The notes below the pieces were generated by a model that saw nothing but the letters and a program-made list of their open reading frames with translations, was not told where the DNA came from and searched no databases. Of a stretch of 64,000 nucleotides of DNA, positions 12,205-22,935 are shown piece after piece. This DNA comes from Engraulis encrasicolus (Eukaryota; Chordata; Actinopteri; Clupeiformes; Engraulidae), in NCBI RefSeq assembly GCF_034702125.1, contig NC_085880.1, positions 42,302,885-42,366,884 on the forward strand. Direction: 5' to 3'. How positions within the stretch are numbered: position 1 is the stretch's first letter; each line of letters starts with the position of its first letter. A program made the translations under genes and the position numbers.

Positions 12205-12929
12205 CGTTATTCTTGTCTAAATAAGCAACATCGTTGAAAAAACGATGATACATTTTGATGATTATCTAGATCTACGGTATGAGTTATAGATGGATTTCAT
12301 TTTGTCAAGGATAATTGTTTTGATAGTATATCAATATTGTGAAAACTCTTTGTGACTTACGTATGCATCACTGTCAAACCATAGCCCTTAGCTAACTCTG
12401 CCTAAATAAGCAACATCATGGAAAAATTACGATACATTTTGATGATTATTTAGATCTGCGATATGAGTTATAGATGGATTTTATTTTGTCAAGGATAATT
12501 ATTTTGATAGTATATCAATATTGTGAAACCTCTTTGCCACTTACTTACGTATGCATCACTGTCAAACCATAGCCCTTAGCTAACGCTTCACACCTGCACT
12601 CCACAGTCCCAGTTAGGCATTATAGATGGATTTAATTTTGTCAAGGATAATTGTATTGATATATTAATATTCTTTTCCAAATAATGTAATATAATACTCT
12701 TTGCCACTTACGTATGCATCACTGTCAAACCATAGCCCTTAGCTAACGCTTCACACCTGCACTCTGCAGTCCCAGTTAGGCATTATAGATGGATTTAATT
12801 TTGTCAAGGATAATTCTATTGAAATATTAACATTCTCTACCACTTATGTTATATAATACTCTTTGCCACTTGCGTGCATCACTGTCAAACCATAGCCCTT
12901 AGCTAACGCTTCACATCTGCTCTCCACAG
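12205..12929 (+). repeat. Tandem intronic repeat copying the exon 6 acceptor
   Basis: Four related units of roughly 160-190 bp share TTATAGATGGATTT, GTCAAGGATAATT and CATCACTGTCAAACC. Two of them include CAGTCCCAGTTAGGCA, identical to the acceptor and first codons of exon 6: decoy acceptors fall before 12607 and 12770, and the true one before 12930. In the decoy copies the frame runs into a stop. Confidence 0.9.
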
Positions 12930-13079
12930 TCCCAGTTAGGCACATCTTACCAGGAACTCCTCTCCTCCCTGGACACGCTGTCTGGGAAGATACATGACGA
13001 CTGCGAGACCATCTGCAAACTTGACGTCATGGACATAGATAACATGGAAGAAATTAAAAACAGAATTCAGCGCAATGAG
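12930..13079 (+). CDS. dst: Spectraplakin exon 6
   Basis: The acceptor is TCCACAG and the donor GTACTG; 50 codons, phase 0. It reads SQLGTSYQELLSSLDTLSGK and on to NRIQRNE. It corresponds to the dystonin segment LAVSHEEFLHKLKSFSDWV. Its acceptor is the third copy of a duplicated sequence, but only this copy opens into a long frame with a donor. Confidence 0.85.
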
Positions 13080-13550
13080 GTACTGCATCATGTCAGATTA
13101 TTGTATTTTATGCCTTCAAACATCACTAGGGGAGTAAATGTAGTAATGAATGGTCAGTTATATTAGGTACTGATCTGACTTTACGATCTGAGTGATCTCT
13201 GGAAATCTATCTTGTCTTAAACCTCCTTAAAGGGATCTTGTGAGACTACTAGTGTCACTGTACAATTATAGTGAGGTTACTTTTGTCACTATACAATTCA
13301 CATAATGGGTTATCCCACACTATAAGATATCAATTAGTGTTATAATGATACACTCAACTCACGATTTAAAGCTTGGAAGCACTATCACATCGAATGAATG
13401 GTTGTGTTCTTGACTGAAGGATAGCAAAACTTTGAAAGAGCGTATCACGATATGGCCTGAGTATCGCGATTTCTCTATTTGATCCAACATCGTTACAGCC
13501 CTAGTATTAATCATTTAATAATTTGCCTCCTCTCTCCTCTCATCTCTCAG
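13080..13550. other. Intron 6
   Basis: Unique-looking sequence with no feature recognised. It ends in CTCTCCTCTCATCTCTCAG. Confidence 0.6.
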
Positions 13551-13799
13551 GAGATGGGACAGTCCTCGTCAGGCACCCAGAAACGCCTGGATGAGGCCTC
13601 AGCTAGGGTTCAGCACTTCATCTCCGAGCACGCTCAGTTCCTGAGCCCGGCGCAGAGCAGGGCGCTGTTGAAGAGCCTGGCTGGTGCCCAGAGGGCGTTT
13701 AGGGAGCTCTCGGACAAGCTCTCGTCCCAGCACCGCACGCTGGAGCTGCAGCTGGAGGTGCAGGAGGATGAGGAGAAGCAGCAGCAGGAGATTCACCAG
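13551..13799 (+). CDS. dst: Spectraplakin exon 7
   Basis: The acceptor is CATCTCTCAG; 83 codons. It reads EMGQSSSGTQKRLDEASARV and on to EKQQQEIHQ, matching the dystonin stretch with FISEYAQDLSPNQS (here FISEHAQFLSPAQS). The donor is uncertain: GTGGAG at 13800 is weak, but it keeps frame and gives the expected length before the next conserved segment. Reading on produces a ten-Glu run and then a stop at 13949. Confidence 0.75.
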
Positions 13800-14708
13800 G
13801 TGGAGGAGGAGGAGGAGGAAGAGGAGGAGGAGCACTGTCAGACATTTTGTTGTGACTTGTACATGTTTTTTTGGTACAGCTCAGAACAACAAGTCTGGTG
13901 CACAGTGCTGGCAAACGTGTGGACCAAAATGTTTGTTCTTGTGAACTGAAGTGATGAAATGTGAACGCACGGCATGTTTTTAACACCACCAACCATCATA
14001 CTGAAAGCACAGAGTTCTTTGCTTGATCACTGCCAAAACGTCTAACTAACGTCTCTTCTGGAGCTGTTTGCATTTCCAGGTGTCGAGACATCACCGGTCT
14101 GCATTGCTGTTGCAGTGGCCTGTGGTGGAGGACAAATGACCTCTCTCTCTCCTCTTGACTCTTTGTGTCTCTCAAATCTCAACAACTACTAGACGCCTTG
14201 AATGTATCCAACTAACCATCAACCTACCTCTTCTTTTGTTGCAATATACCACGTTCTTCAAATCCCTACAATGGCTGGCATGTTTACACCATACTCTTGA
14301 GGTTTAGGGTAGGAAGGAATCTTGATGTGTGTTGCCTGTTGTGCTGTGTGCTTGGTGTTGAGACTTAAGGCTCATTCTTTTGAAACTTGCTTGTCGGTAG
14401 ACCCGAGTTCGTTCTCCCAACATCCGTTATAAATGCGTTCTTTTGCAACAGATGGGGACAATACAAATGTCTGAAAGCACTAATGTGTAGTGAACTCGGA
14501 GTACACCGAAGTGCTTTGAGTTTGTGTTTTTGGCACCCCGATTTGAGTGGCCAATCTGTTGCCCTTTCCCGAGGTGGAGGTCAGGGTTTCAGACGAGCGA
14601 GTTTCTAAAGAATCAGCCGATAGAAGTGTGGATTCTTCTTTGAAGCCACCTCAGAAGTGTCCTGACTGACGAGTTTCCTTACCGTACCTGTATGTGCGTC
14701 CTCAGCAG
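13800..14708. other. Intron 7
   Basis: It begins with a GAG-rich purine stretch; the remainder is unique-looking. The acceptor region reads CCTCAGCAG, two AGs three bases apart (NAGNAG). Confidence 0.65.
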
Positions 14709-14867
14709 GATGTGGCTGAGAAGCAGAAGGAGTTTTCCGGTAAGCTGCAGGAGATGTGTGAGAGCCTCACCCAGACGGAGAACCGTCTCATCGGACACCA
14801 TCAGCAGACGCAAACCATCGCCACCAACAACATGGAGGACCTGCAGCAGTACCGCCAAGAGCAGCAG
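14709..14867 (+). CDS. dst: Spectraplakin exon 8
   Basis: It reads DVAEKQKEFSGKLQEMCESL, then TQTENRLIGHHQQT and on to YRQEQQ; donor GTAACC, 53 codons. Remembered dystonin has VAERQQEYKEKLQGICDLLT with TQTENRLIGHQ. The exon may start at 14706 or 14709 through a tandem CAGCAG acceptor, adding or omitting one Gln. Confidence 0.9.
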
Positions 14868-15939
14868 GTAACCTCACCAATTCAGGACTCTACATTAACT
14901 TTTTTCATCGCTAGCCAAAATGGCTGCTGTAGTAGACGTTAATCTCACTGGCCAAACACACACTCACTAATGGGTCAAAGTGGCTGGTAAGTTTTCTTTT
15001 CTACTAGTCAAACTGAATTTTTACCAACTTTTGGCCAGATTGCGGGTGTTACTGTAAGATATGGTCATTACAAGTTTGGTGATCGTAAGGCTATAGCATA
15101 GGCTTTGTGTAACAAGGTTACTGAAAAGCGCAGATGCAATATTCATAATAATGTTCAGATGTTATTGTAAATTTTGTACTCACGGTTTGTAAGAGTCTAA
15201 TAGTATCAGAGTAATACACGCGGTAACACTTTATTTTAGGGATACATCTATTAGCACTAATACATACAATGTTAATGCCTGCATAAGTAACTTGTAAGGC
15301 ATGTACTAAGCAAATTGTTTGATTTTGCTTTGTACATGCCTTACAAGTTACTTATACAGGCACATTGTATGTATTAGTGCTAATAGATGTATCCCTAAAA
15401 TAAAGTGTTACCATACACGCAAGTGAACTCTGTTCACTATCACTGCGTCTTGGCCCAAGACCAATGTGTGTGAGGCCTTACAGGTGGAGTGAAGGCAGTC
15501 ACCAGATTGATAATGGGTAGAAAATGAGAGTGTAGTCATCAGTAAACATATTGGTTGAATAACAGCATATTTGGCTCATATTGTGCTCATAATCTTTAAA
15601 AAAGATTTAAAGTGCAATGGAGCGAGTAGAGATGTCAGTGTAGTAGTGGCATTTATTTGTATAACTGAAGGTAAATGGACCGAGACATGATGTCTGTGTG
15701 CAGAATAGAAAATTGTGCGCAACAGCTTGACGAGTACTCTGCAAATTGACTTTGCTTTTCTTGGAGTGGCCTAGGGAAGGAGCAATGTGTTTTGTCTCCC
15801 AACCATATTATCAAGCAGATGTTTATATTTATTCACCAATATATTCATAGCATAGCAATAAAAGACTGGATTGTAATTGTCTTCTCTCCCTCTCGGTTTT
15901 TTTTTTTTTCTTTCTTCTCCTCTCCGTGTCCAACAACAG
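14868..15939. other. Intron 8
   Basis: It holds the MITE at 15222-15412. The rest is unique-looking and ends in a T/C-rich tract and CAACAACAG. Confidence 0.65.
15222..15412. mobile_element. MITE (GGTAACACTTTATT family), copy 2, with 8-bp target duplication
   Basis: Near-perfect inverted halves are flanked by ATACACGC at 15214-15221 and again at 15413-15420. An 8-bp duplication points to a hAT-type transposase having moved it. The intact duplication and good palindrome suggest a fairly recent insertion. Confidence 0.88.
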
Positions 15940-16173
15940 GCCCTCCAAAAAGACATCCAGACGAACGCCAGAGATTTAAATGAAGTCATAAGCAGTTCTA
16001 AAAAGTTCCTGGAGGAGAATCGCCACGTGCTCTCCGCCGAGCAGGTCGCCGACGTCGAGAGGAAGCTGGAGGAGGCCAAGAGCAGAGCCAACATGCTCAA
16101 CGAGAAGGCCGAGGAGTCCAGGAAAGACCTGGAGAAGGTCGTCACCACCGCACTCAAACAGGAAACAGAGAAG
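15940..16173 (+). CDS. dst: Spectraplakin exon 9
   Basis: The acceptor is CAACAACAG and the donor GTTTGG; 78 codons, phase 0. It reads ALQKDIQTNARDLNEVISSS and on to VVTTALKQETEK. Dystonin has ELDKVVTTAIKEETEK at this position, a strong match. It is a charged, Lys/Glu-rich helix. Confidence 0.92.
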
Positions 16174-16922
16174 GTTTGGAAACGCATTACATTAAAATAA
16201 AGCCATTTGGGCCGCCAAACGGATATGTTGTCCCGGGCCCAGGGAGATAGGGCACCCGGATTGGGTCCCCGTTACATTGCATTTATTTGTTAGGGGGCTC
16301 TTTCAGATGATTTTGTCCTGGGCCCAGCGAAAGCTGTCAGCGGCCCTGGAAACGCATTCCATAAAAATAAAGCCATTTGGGACCGATAAAAAAGGAGTAT
16401 TAAACAGACGTTTTTTTTTTTTTGCCTTGATATTGACTGACTGTGTCTGGTTAGGATCTGCAGGTCTGCAGGTCTGTGTTATTTCAAAGATGAAATCATT
16501 TAAGATTGCTTATTGCCGAGCGTAAATATTTCGTGTGTGATCGAGAGTTTATCTTGCTAATGAATTATTGTTCAAAGGTTCATTTTATCGTCCGTTAATG
16601 TGGAATATTAAAAAAGCAAATGTTAGTCTGGGCTGCCTTTTTTTAGGATCATTATGTTTTGTGCTTGATAATAATCAACAAAATATTGTGTGTGTGTGTG
16701 TGTGTGCGTGTGTGTCTGCGTGTGCGTGTGCACGTGTGTGTGTGCATGCCTGCCTGTGTGCATGTTTTCGTGCCTATGCACGTGTCTGTGTCTATGTGTG
16801 TTTGTGCCTGTGTATGTGTGCGTGCCTGTGTGTGCACCTGGGTATGTGTGTGTGTGTGTGTGCATGTTTTCTTGTGCTTGTGTGTGTGTGTGTGTCCGCT
16901 TGTGTTGTGCGTTGATGTCTAG
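16174..16922. other. Intron 9 with dispersed repeat and (TG)n
   Basis: A dispersed repeat fragment at 16200-16345 contains TGTCCCGGGCCCAGGGA. It is also present near 57435 on the same strand and in reverse near 1010 and 1800. Irregular TG/TGCG repeats at 16686-16905 run nearly into the acceptor TGATGTCTAG, which has a poor pyrimidine tract. Confidence 0.75.
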
Positions 16923-17234
16923 ATTGCCGCTGTGGAGCAGCTGGAGGAGAGCAGGAGTAAGATCGAGGGCCTACTGGGCTGGATCTCCAACGTGGGGAAG
17001 GAGAAAGGCGTGGGGGACAGCACGCAGAAGGAGGCGCAGGAGCAGGAGACGCAGCAGCAGGGGCAGGGGCAGGCCGGGACAGAAAATGGGAACCTGCCCA
17101 TGGAAACCAGAGCGGATGACGCCAATGGAAACGCACTAGACACCACCGACAACCGACACGTTATTTCCAGCAAAGGGAAAGACTCCAGCAGCAGCAGCAC
17201 AGCAGACCTGGATAAGCAGTTTGACAGAGTCAAG
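16923..17234 (+). CDS. dst: Spectraplakin exon 10
   Basis: The donor is GTAAAT; 104 codons, phase 0. It opens with IAAVEQLEESRSKIEGLLGW (dystonin VAAVKQLEESKTKIENLLDW), the conserved Trp region of a spectrin helix. A Gln/Gly-rich insert (QEQETQQQGQGQ) and a serine run follow, then the tail LDKQFDRVK. The central insert is variable between species. Confidence 0.9.
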
Positions 17235-17942
17235 GTAAATAAACAGTTATTACCAGCAGTCAAGTCAAGCAACTCGTGGTTTATATCTGCATCGATGCTG
17301 GTCCCCCACAGATATATATTTATTAAAAAGATTTTATGCGCAACATATGCAGTCGTAAATCCTTGCTGATTACGTTCCTTGATTAGAAAATCATTTTGAA
17401 CTTTCGTCACATACATGTCACATACAGTGACACACCTGTTCTTGTCACAGTACATTGTACATACCAATGTTTTGTCCAATTAAACCACATAGAAAGAGCT
17501 GTGGGTGTGGCATAGCATAGCAGTGGTATTCATCAGTGCTCATTGCAAACAAAAGCAACATTCCCTCCAACCATCACCTACTGACCTAGCGACCTTAATT
17601 ATGTTGTTGAATTCCATGAATAAATTAGCATCTTATGCATCCCAGCAGATCATTAAAGCAATGGAATGTGCTTGTAATGAGGTCTGAATTGTTTTAACCC
17701 AACAATGAAAAGAATCTGGATTACTCTCATGCCTTCTCATTGGTCCCTTTGTTTTCATTGCTTAGAGTCCCACTTACATGATTCATTACAGTACATGATA
17801 ATGTGGGGTGTTTGTAAACACATTTGATTTTTAATATTTTGGCAAAACCAAAAATCAGTGGTAATTCAACATGTAAACAATACTCTGGGACAGGGGTGCA
17901 GCTCTGTGTATATTCATGGGGCCCTGGTGACTCAGTCACAAC

Positions 17943-18173
17943 AGTGGTTCTCAACCTTTTTTGAACAAATGCCCCCTTGACCTCATCATAAGCTTCCCAA
18001 CGCCCCCTTGACCTCATCATAAGCTTCCCAACACCCCCTTGACCTCATCATAAGCCTGCCAACGCCCCCATTACCTCATCATACGCCTGGCAATGCCTCC
18101 CTTAGTATTAAAAAGATAGGATAGACTATTGTCCCCCATTTGCAACTGACTGACCCTGTTGAGAAACACTATT
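17943..18173 (+). mobile_element. hAT-like repeat with CCCCCTTGACCTCATCATAAG units
   Basis: It starts CAGTGGTTCTCAACC and ends near GTTGAGAAACACTA, a hAT-type terminus. The inside has three tandem short units containing TTGACCTCATCATAAGC. Related fragments lie at 370-510, 32586-32700 and 46625-46840. Confidence 0.7.
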
Positions 18174-18226
18174 CTAGAAGATGTTAAAACCACTCTCTAA
18201 GTGTTAAATTTACACTGTGTTTGTTT

Positions 18227-18386
18227 GGCCCTGCGGTGGCTTAACGGTAGGGCACTCGCCTGCTGTGCTGCCAACCCAGTCCCGGGTCCTTTGCTGGCCC
18301 TTCCCTGTCTCTCTCTCCCAAACGTTTCCTGTCTCTCCTCCACTAATAAAGTCTAAAAGACCAAAAAGTATCTTTAAAAAAAAAAA
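18227..18386 (+). mobile_element. tRNA-derived SINE
   Basis: It begins GGCCCTGCGGTGGCTTAACG, which resembles a tRNA 5' half with an A box. A body with CCCTTCCCTGTCTCTCTC follows, and it ends in an A-rich tail just 25 bases before the exon 11 acceptor. A related SINE at about 30440-30610 retains the B box GGTTCGATTCC. Confidence 0.7.
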
Positions 18387-18411
18387 CACTGTATTTATCT
18401 TGTGTCTGCAG

Positions 18412-18657
18412 GCTCACCACCAGGAGATCCTGTCTCAGCAGCAGGAGCTGATCATCGCCACCCAGTCTGCTCAGGCTCTGCTGGACAAGCAGGCCCACGT
18501 GCTGTCCCCCTCCGAGAAGGACAAGCTGCAGAGAGACATCCAGGAACTTAGGGGGCGCTACGAGGACTCGCTCACCCGCGCAGAGCAGCAGATGAAGCAG
18601 GTGCAGGCCGTGCAGGAGGAGCTGGCCAAGTTCCAGGGGGACTGTGGAGACTTCCAG
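18412..18657 (+). CDS. dst: Spectraplakin exon 11
   Basis: The acceptor is TGTCTGCAG and the donor GTGTGT; 82 codons, phase 0. It reads AHHQEILSQQQELIIATQSA and on to FQGDCGDFQ. Dystonin has QHEKIISQHQAVIIATQSAQ. Its last 42 nt are copied in the next intron. Confidence 0.92.
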
Positions 18658-19455
18658 GTGTGTGTCCAGTGATTCCTGCCGAACATTAGTCAAGGTGGAA
18701 GAGTAAAGTAGAGTTAGCCTGATTATCATCGACTTTCAAATGTCTTTAAGACTTGGTCTGACTAAGAAGAGCATAGCAATTAACGTTTCCTAAACGGCAT
18801 GGTTGACCTGCCTTCCTTTAAGTTTGCTACTGGTTGACTGGTGGAGTGGGTGGAGTTCCTGATTTTTCTGGAGATCAGAAACAATATTACATTATACATT
18901 GCTCATGGCCTGACTAGGAGGGCATGGGGGGTGGGGGTGGGAGGGGTGGGATGTTGTCAGTGTCAGACTCTCTAGGCCCTGTGAGCTCAGGAGGAGCTGG
19001 CCAAGTTCCAGGGAGACTGTGGAGACTTCCAGGTGTGTGTCTGTCTACTAGTCAAGGTGGCATTAGGTGCCAAGGCGGTGCCAAAGTGTCGGAGTCAAAC
19101 TCTTCCAACTCTGTGTGTTACTTCACTGCTTGGCAGGTCTTAATAATTTGACAACATAAGCAGAGTTTTACTTTTGCATCGGGGTGAAGGGATTTGCAAA
19201 GATATAATAGGAATAATAATGTATTACAAAAATATAATGGGATTCATATTAATTTCATACTAGCGTGTATTCGTTTTTAACACTAAGATTTTCTCACTTC
19301 CTTGATGTCATTTCATGTTTCAGCCACCAGGGGTAGGGGCAATGCCCTCTGGCAACCCCTCAAACTATGCCCATGTCTACCAACCCTGTTGTTGTTACTC
19401 CCTTCTTATTTTATATTCCATTGCTATTTCTCCTCCTTCTCCCACCCCACCCCAG
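18658..19455. other. Intron 11 with copy of exon 11 end
   Basis: A dispersed repeat fragment at about 18695-18870 (TGATTATCATC, GACTTGGTCTGAC) also occurs at 39350-39490. A copy of the last 14 codons of exon 11 plus donor lies at 18991-19032. Confidence 0.8.
18991..19032 (+). repeat. Duplicate of exon 11 3' edge (potential 14-codon microexon)
   Basis: After GTGAGCTCAG it reads EELAKFQGDCGDFQ in phase 0 and is followed by GTGTGT, the same donor as exon 11. With AG in front and GT behind, it has the form of a 42-nt in-frame microexon. Use would repeat the last 14 residues of exon 11. The pyrimidine tract is poor. Confidence 0.85.
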
Positions 19456-19686
19456 TCCTGGCTGCAGACGGCCCAGCAGGAGGTGGATGAGCTGGGGGAG
19501 CCGGCGGGCCGCCTGGAGGCCCTGGAGGACAAGCTCCAGAGGCAGAGGAGCTTCGCGGAGGACGTGATCTCGCACAAGGGAGACCTGCGCTTCATCACCA
19601 TCTCCGGCCAGAAGGTCCTGGACGCCGCCAAGGCCGCCAGCCGAGCGGGAGACCAGGGAGGAGGAGCCAAGGACACGCTGCCCGAG
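19456..19686 (+). CDS. dst: Spectraplakin exon 12
   Basis: The acceptor is CACCCCAG and the donor GTAATA; 77 codons. It reads SWLQTAQQEVDELGEPAGRL, then [20 protein letters not shown]. Dystonin has HWLQQSEQELENLEA with [20 protein letters not shown], one of the strongest matches in the window. Confidence 0.94.
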
Positions 19687-19992
19687 GTAATAACAACAAC
19701 AACAATAATGATAATAATAATAATAACAATAACAATAATAATAATAACAGTATTTGTATAGTACAGTTCATACAAGACATGCAGCACAATGTCTTACAAT
19801 GTGCTTACCATAGCAGTTATATGAACAACAATAATAAAAATGAATAAAATAGGACTGATTAAAATGAAGATAAAGCTTTGGCAAAAGTTAAGATCAAGGT
19901 ATGCTAAGTTGCTGGCTCAAAATTTGGAAAAACATGGAATGACCATGTCTGAAAAATAACTGATAATAATAAAATGGCATGCGAATTCCCAG
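19687..19992. other. Intron 12, 306 bp
   Basis: It opens with an (AAT/AAC)n microsatellite at about 19690-19750, just inside the donor. The rest is AT-rich. Confidence 0.7.
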
Positions 19993-20073
19993 GTGGACAT
20001 GTCAGGGACCTGTGCCGCCGTGCAGGAGAGGCTGGACGCTGCCGCCGGACTCTACAAGGCTCTGCACTCTCAG
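19993..20073 (+). CDS. dst: Spectraplakin exon 13
   Basis: The acceptor is TTCCCAG and the donor GTGTGT; 27 codons, phase 0. It reads VDMSGTCAAVQERLDAAAGL and ends YKALHSQ. It corresponds to dystonin THREVQRKLDHATDRFRSLYS. It is short and symmetric, so it could act as a cassette exon. Confidence 0.88.
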
Positions 20074-20411
20074 GTGTGTACAAAATAAAACACTTTCGTC
20101 TTGTTGAAGCATGAATTGAAGGTGGAAAGATGGGTTGAAAGCAATCATGTCATATCTATTTCCTGCCACATGGTGGAGCTATTGCTTTTGCTATAGTAGC
20201 TCTATTCATGAGAAGGGAATGACTTGGAGTAAGCACTTTCTTGAATATTTGTTTCACACAAATGCCACAAATATGCTGATATTAATGATGAGTACTACAA
20301 TTATAATATTTTGAAATACTTTTCAGGCACCATTACTGAAGAAGTACACTATTTCCCTTCAAATGTCCTGTATATTACAGTAAAAGTGCAACGTATAGAC
20401 GTGCAAAATGA

Positions 20412-20502
<91 letters not shown>

Positions 20503-20518
20503 TGTGTGTGTTTGTGTG

Positions 20519-20553
<35 letters not shown>

Positions 20554-20598
20554 GTATGTGTGTGTGTATGTGTATGTGTGTCTCATCTTGTCTTGCAG
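20074..20598. other. Intron 13 with TG/TGCG/TCTG array
   Basis: A compound microsatellite at 20413-20583, (TG)n then (CGTG)n then (TCTG)n, lies immediately upstream of the exon 14 acceptor CTTGTCTTGCAG. Reading frames of Cys/Val or His/Thr across it are repeat artefacts. Confidence 0.9.
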
Positions 20599-20775
20599 TG
20601 TAATCAGCTGGGCAGCAACCTTAAAGAGGTGGTGGATAAGTATAAGAAGTACGATGAGGCCAGCGGAGGGCTGCTGAAGTGGCTGGACACCTCGGAGGAG
20701 GAGGCCCGGAGACAGCAGGCAGAGGCCATCGCAGCAGACCCCAAGACCCTGCAGACACAACTGGAGGATACCAAG
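20599..20775 (+). CDS. dst: Spectraplakin exon 14
   Basis: The donor is GTAACA; 59 codons, phase 0. It reads CNQLGSNLKEVVDKYKKYDE, then LLKWLDTSEEEA and on to LQTQLEDTK. Dystonin has CNVLGNNLKDLVDKYQHYED and LQRQLEETK. Its 3' edge is copied four times in the following intron. Confidence 0.93.
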
Positions 20776-21053
20776 GTAACACACACACGCACACGCACGC
20801 ACACAAGCAAGCACACACCACACACACACACGCCATCGAGTCAACTAGAGGACACTAAGGTAACACACACGGCGTGCACGCGGACACACACACACACATG
20901 CAATCGCAGCAGATCCTGCAGAAACAACTAGAGGACACCAAGGTAACACACACACGGCACGCGGACACACACACACACACAAGCATGCACACACACACGC
21001 ACGCACGCAAGCACACACACACACGCCATCGAGTCAACTAGAGGACACTAAGG

Positions 21054-21130
<77 letters not shown>

Positions 21131-21168
21131 TACACACACACAGCGTCAACTACAGGACACTAAGGTCA
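20776..21168 (+). repeat. CA-rich array with four copies of the exon 14 3' edge
   Basis: Copies of CAACTAGAGGACACTAAG followed by a GT lie at 20841-20859, 20904-20942, 21033-21052 and 21143-21164. The first two keep GTAACA, the same donor as exon 14. The second is longest and also copies the upstream TCGCAGCAGA and CCTGCAG. They are separated by CA/CG dinucleotide arrays. Confidence 0.9.
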
Positions 21169-22455
21169 CTACCATACTTTACCAACAGAGGACGCTCTTC
21201 CCCCATTTACATGACAGATTTTACATGTAATTCGGACCAAAAAAATATTTAATTCAGAATTAATAGGAGTTCTATCTACAAAAATACCAAACATATATGT
21301 CATTCCTCATGAAAATGTGTAATTAAATTTCAATTCTCGGCTACTCAATTCTGAAGGATTTATCATGATTTATCAATGCAAACATTGCAATGCCTCTCTA
21401 TAAAGACTGAAGCCCAAAGTGTTCACTCTGTCACTTCATAGGTCACTATTTAGGGGGGCAAAATCATGAAACTAGTGCCCAAGGTAATAAACTATGCGGT
21501 GAATGAGAATCATTTGGGACACAGCCATAGATTTGCATTCCTGTGTCACATAGATGACATACAGTAGGTAGCAGAGTACAGTGGAGGAACAATTGCACAT
21601 AGGGCCCCAGGGAAAGACTCTTATAGGGCCATCCATACGGCCTGCCCTGGTCACAATAAGGGCCCCCGCTACCAACACAGGAGGGCCCTGGAGCCCAGGG
21701 GCAAATGCCCTGCTTGCCCTCTCTATATCTCCGACCCTGGCAGGGTAGTAACTGGTGACATGTGTCAGCAGTCATCAGGTCGACCTGCCCCTGTCCTGTC
21801 ATTCTGATCGATGCAGAGGGACCCCGAGAAGCAAACAGGAGAGAACAGTTTGAGATAGTGTTGACATTTAAAGGGCCCAAGTTGTGGAATGTCATGACAA
21901 CCAATGACAGCACATGATAGAGAGAATGCCATATGGCATGACGATGTATAAGCAAGACAAAGCAATGCCAGCATTGTGACTTTATGACCCTGAGAGAATC
22001 TCAATTTAAACTGAATTGAATTTAGTTTTATCACCTGTTATTTTTTTATCTCTCTCCGGAAAACGAGACGGTGTATCTCAAGAGACCCATCCTAAAACAT
22101 TGACGCACAAAGTGCTCTCACCAGGAGGGGAATATTTTAAACTGCACATTCTCTAAGATACGCGTCTGGCAGTAGTGGGCTTAGAGGCGATTTAGAGATG
22201 GCGTTTTGGCACCGCGTTCATGCCTCTCGGCACCGAACAAGTTGAAAGGTCACCAAGTCTCAGCCCAGACTTGTCCATATACAGAGTTTCCACTCGCTTT
22301 AAAACAACACCACGGGCTATTTATAGCAACCTGTTTCAAAACACGCCGCAGTTCCAAGGCACAAATAGCTTTGTGCAGATTTAATGACATTTGCTCGGTG
22401 TGTGTTTGAGAAGAGAGAGAGAGAGCGAGAGAGTGCGATAGAGAGAAGGAGAGAG

Positions 22456-22499
<44 letters not shown>

Positions 22500-22839
22500 G
22501 GGGGCTTGGCACAGTGGTGCATAGATTGCTCTAAATAGATTACACCTCTGTGATATGTGATGTGCAATACTTCCACATTTTGGCCCCTGCTGTCTGGCGT
22601 TGAAGCCCCTGAGACAGTACCGTACTGTAAATGTTTGTGTGTGTGTACGTAAGTGTATATGTGTGTATGTGTATTTGTATGTGTGTGTATGTGTATTTGT
22701 ATGTGTGTGTATGTGTGTGTGTGTGTGCAGTGCTGTTGCATAGCTGTTTGGAGACTGCTGCTGACCCTTAGGTCTGTTATACACTGACAGATAAGGGGTG
22801 CCTGTGACACACACGCACGTATGAAGACACGCACACACA

Positions 22840-22935
<96 letters not shown>

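Larger units (their letters stand above)
17235..18411. other. Intron 10
   Basis: It holds a hAT-like repeat at 17943-18173 and a tRNA-derived SINE at 18227-18386. Nothing is recognised in the first 700 bases. Confidence 0.65.

Noticed and set aside
20413..21140. CRISPR-like or regulatory array from regular repeats
   Set aside because: The regularity is dinucleotide microsatellite plus copies of the exon 14 edge; no constant repeat/spacer structure.
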